A stretch of DNA of 20,406 bases from an uncultured Bacteroidales bacterium (GTDB lineage Bacteria > Bacteroidota > Bacteroidia > Bacteroidales > UBA932), in the NCBI GenBank assembly GCA_900541925.1, contig UQMB01000021.1, positions 1 through 20,406 of the forward strand, given 5' to 3'. Both the position numbers and the translations under genes were made by a program. Of this stretch, positions 20,394-20,406 are shown piece after piece. The stretch's first letter is position 1, and every line of letters starts with the position of its first letter. The notes under the pieces are model-generated. The model saw only the letters and a program-made list of their open reading frames with translations, did no database searches and was not told where the DNA came from.

Positions 20394-20406
20394 GTCCATA
20401 TAACCC

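Overview
This looks like a chromosomal segment of a fairly GC-rich member of the Bacteroidota, probably order Bacteroidales; a Rikenellaceae/Alistipes-like source would fit, but the genus cannot be fixed from the sequence. The grounds are a complete starch-utilisation (Sus) locus with SusC/SusD/SusE proteins, lipoprotein signal peptides, promoters of the Bacteroidota type (TTTG, 19-21 bp, TAnnTTTG), and start codons with little Shine-Dalgarno sequence.

Layout. Positions 1-206 hold the possible last codons of a plus-strand gene and two facing terminator-like hairpins. Positions 207-1202 (minus) form a compact defence or toxin-antitoxin-like unit: a good promoter, a predicted small RNA of about 50 nt ending in an intrinsic terminator, and an Abi_2 (AbiD/AbiF-type) HEPN protein whose start codon lies 6 nt after the U-tract. 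Positions 1236-17518 (minus) are one long sus operon. In transcription order it encodes an inner-membrane maltose-type MFS transporter, SusC, SusD, SusE, a SusG-like amylase with an inserted CBM58, a 992-residue protein joining two GH13 enzymes, a GH97 alpha-glucosidase (SusB) and a GH77 amylomaltase (MalQ). Gaps are 6-22 bp or 4-bp ATGA overlaps, except for 111 bp between susE and the susG-like gene, which carry two strong hairpins. Divergently, 17659-19544 (plus) encode a LytS/YehU-type sensor kinase and a LytTR response regulator. Then come folE (GTP cyclohydrolase I, minus) and, at the right edge, a noncoding stretch with repeated CCGTACAG motifs.

How the genes work together (inference from known families): SusE, SusD and the SusG-like amylase bind and cut starch at the surface. 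SusC imports the oligosaccharides with TonB energy. The GH13 fusion and GH97 enzyme degrade them in the periplasm or at a membrane. The MFS protein carries maltose or short maltodextrins into the cytoplasm, where MalQ rearranges them. The divergent two-component pair is the likely regulator, in place of the SusR known from Bacteroides thetaiotaomicron. A pair of LytTR-box-like direct repeats 21 bp apart lies just upstream of the proposed operon promoter.

The two observations most worth pursuing are the candidate RNA antitoxin in front of the AbiF-like gene and the LytTR control of a sus operon.
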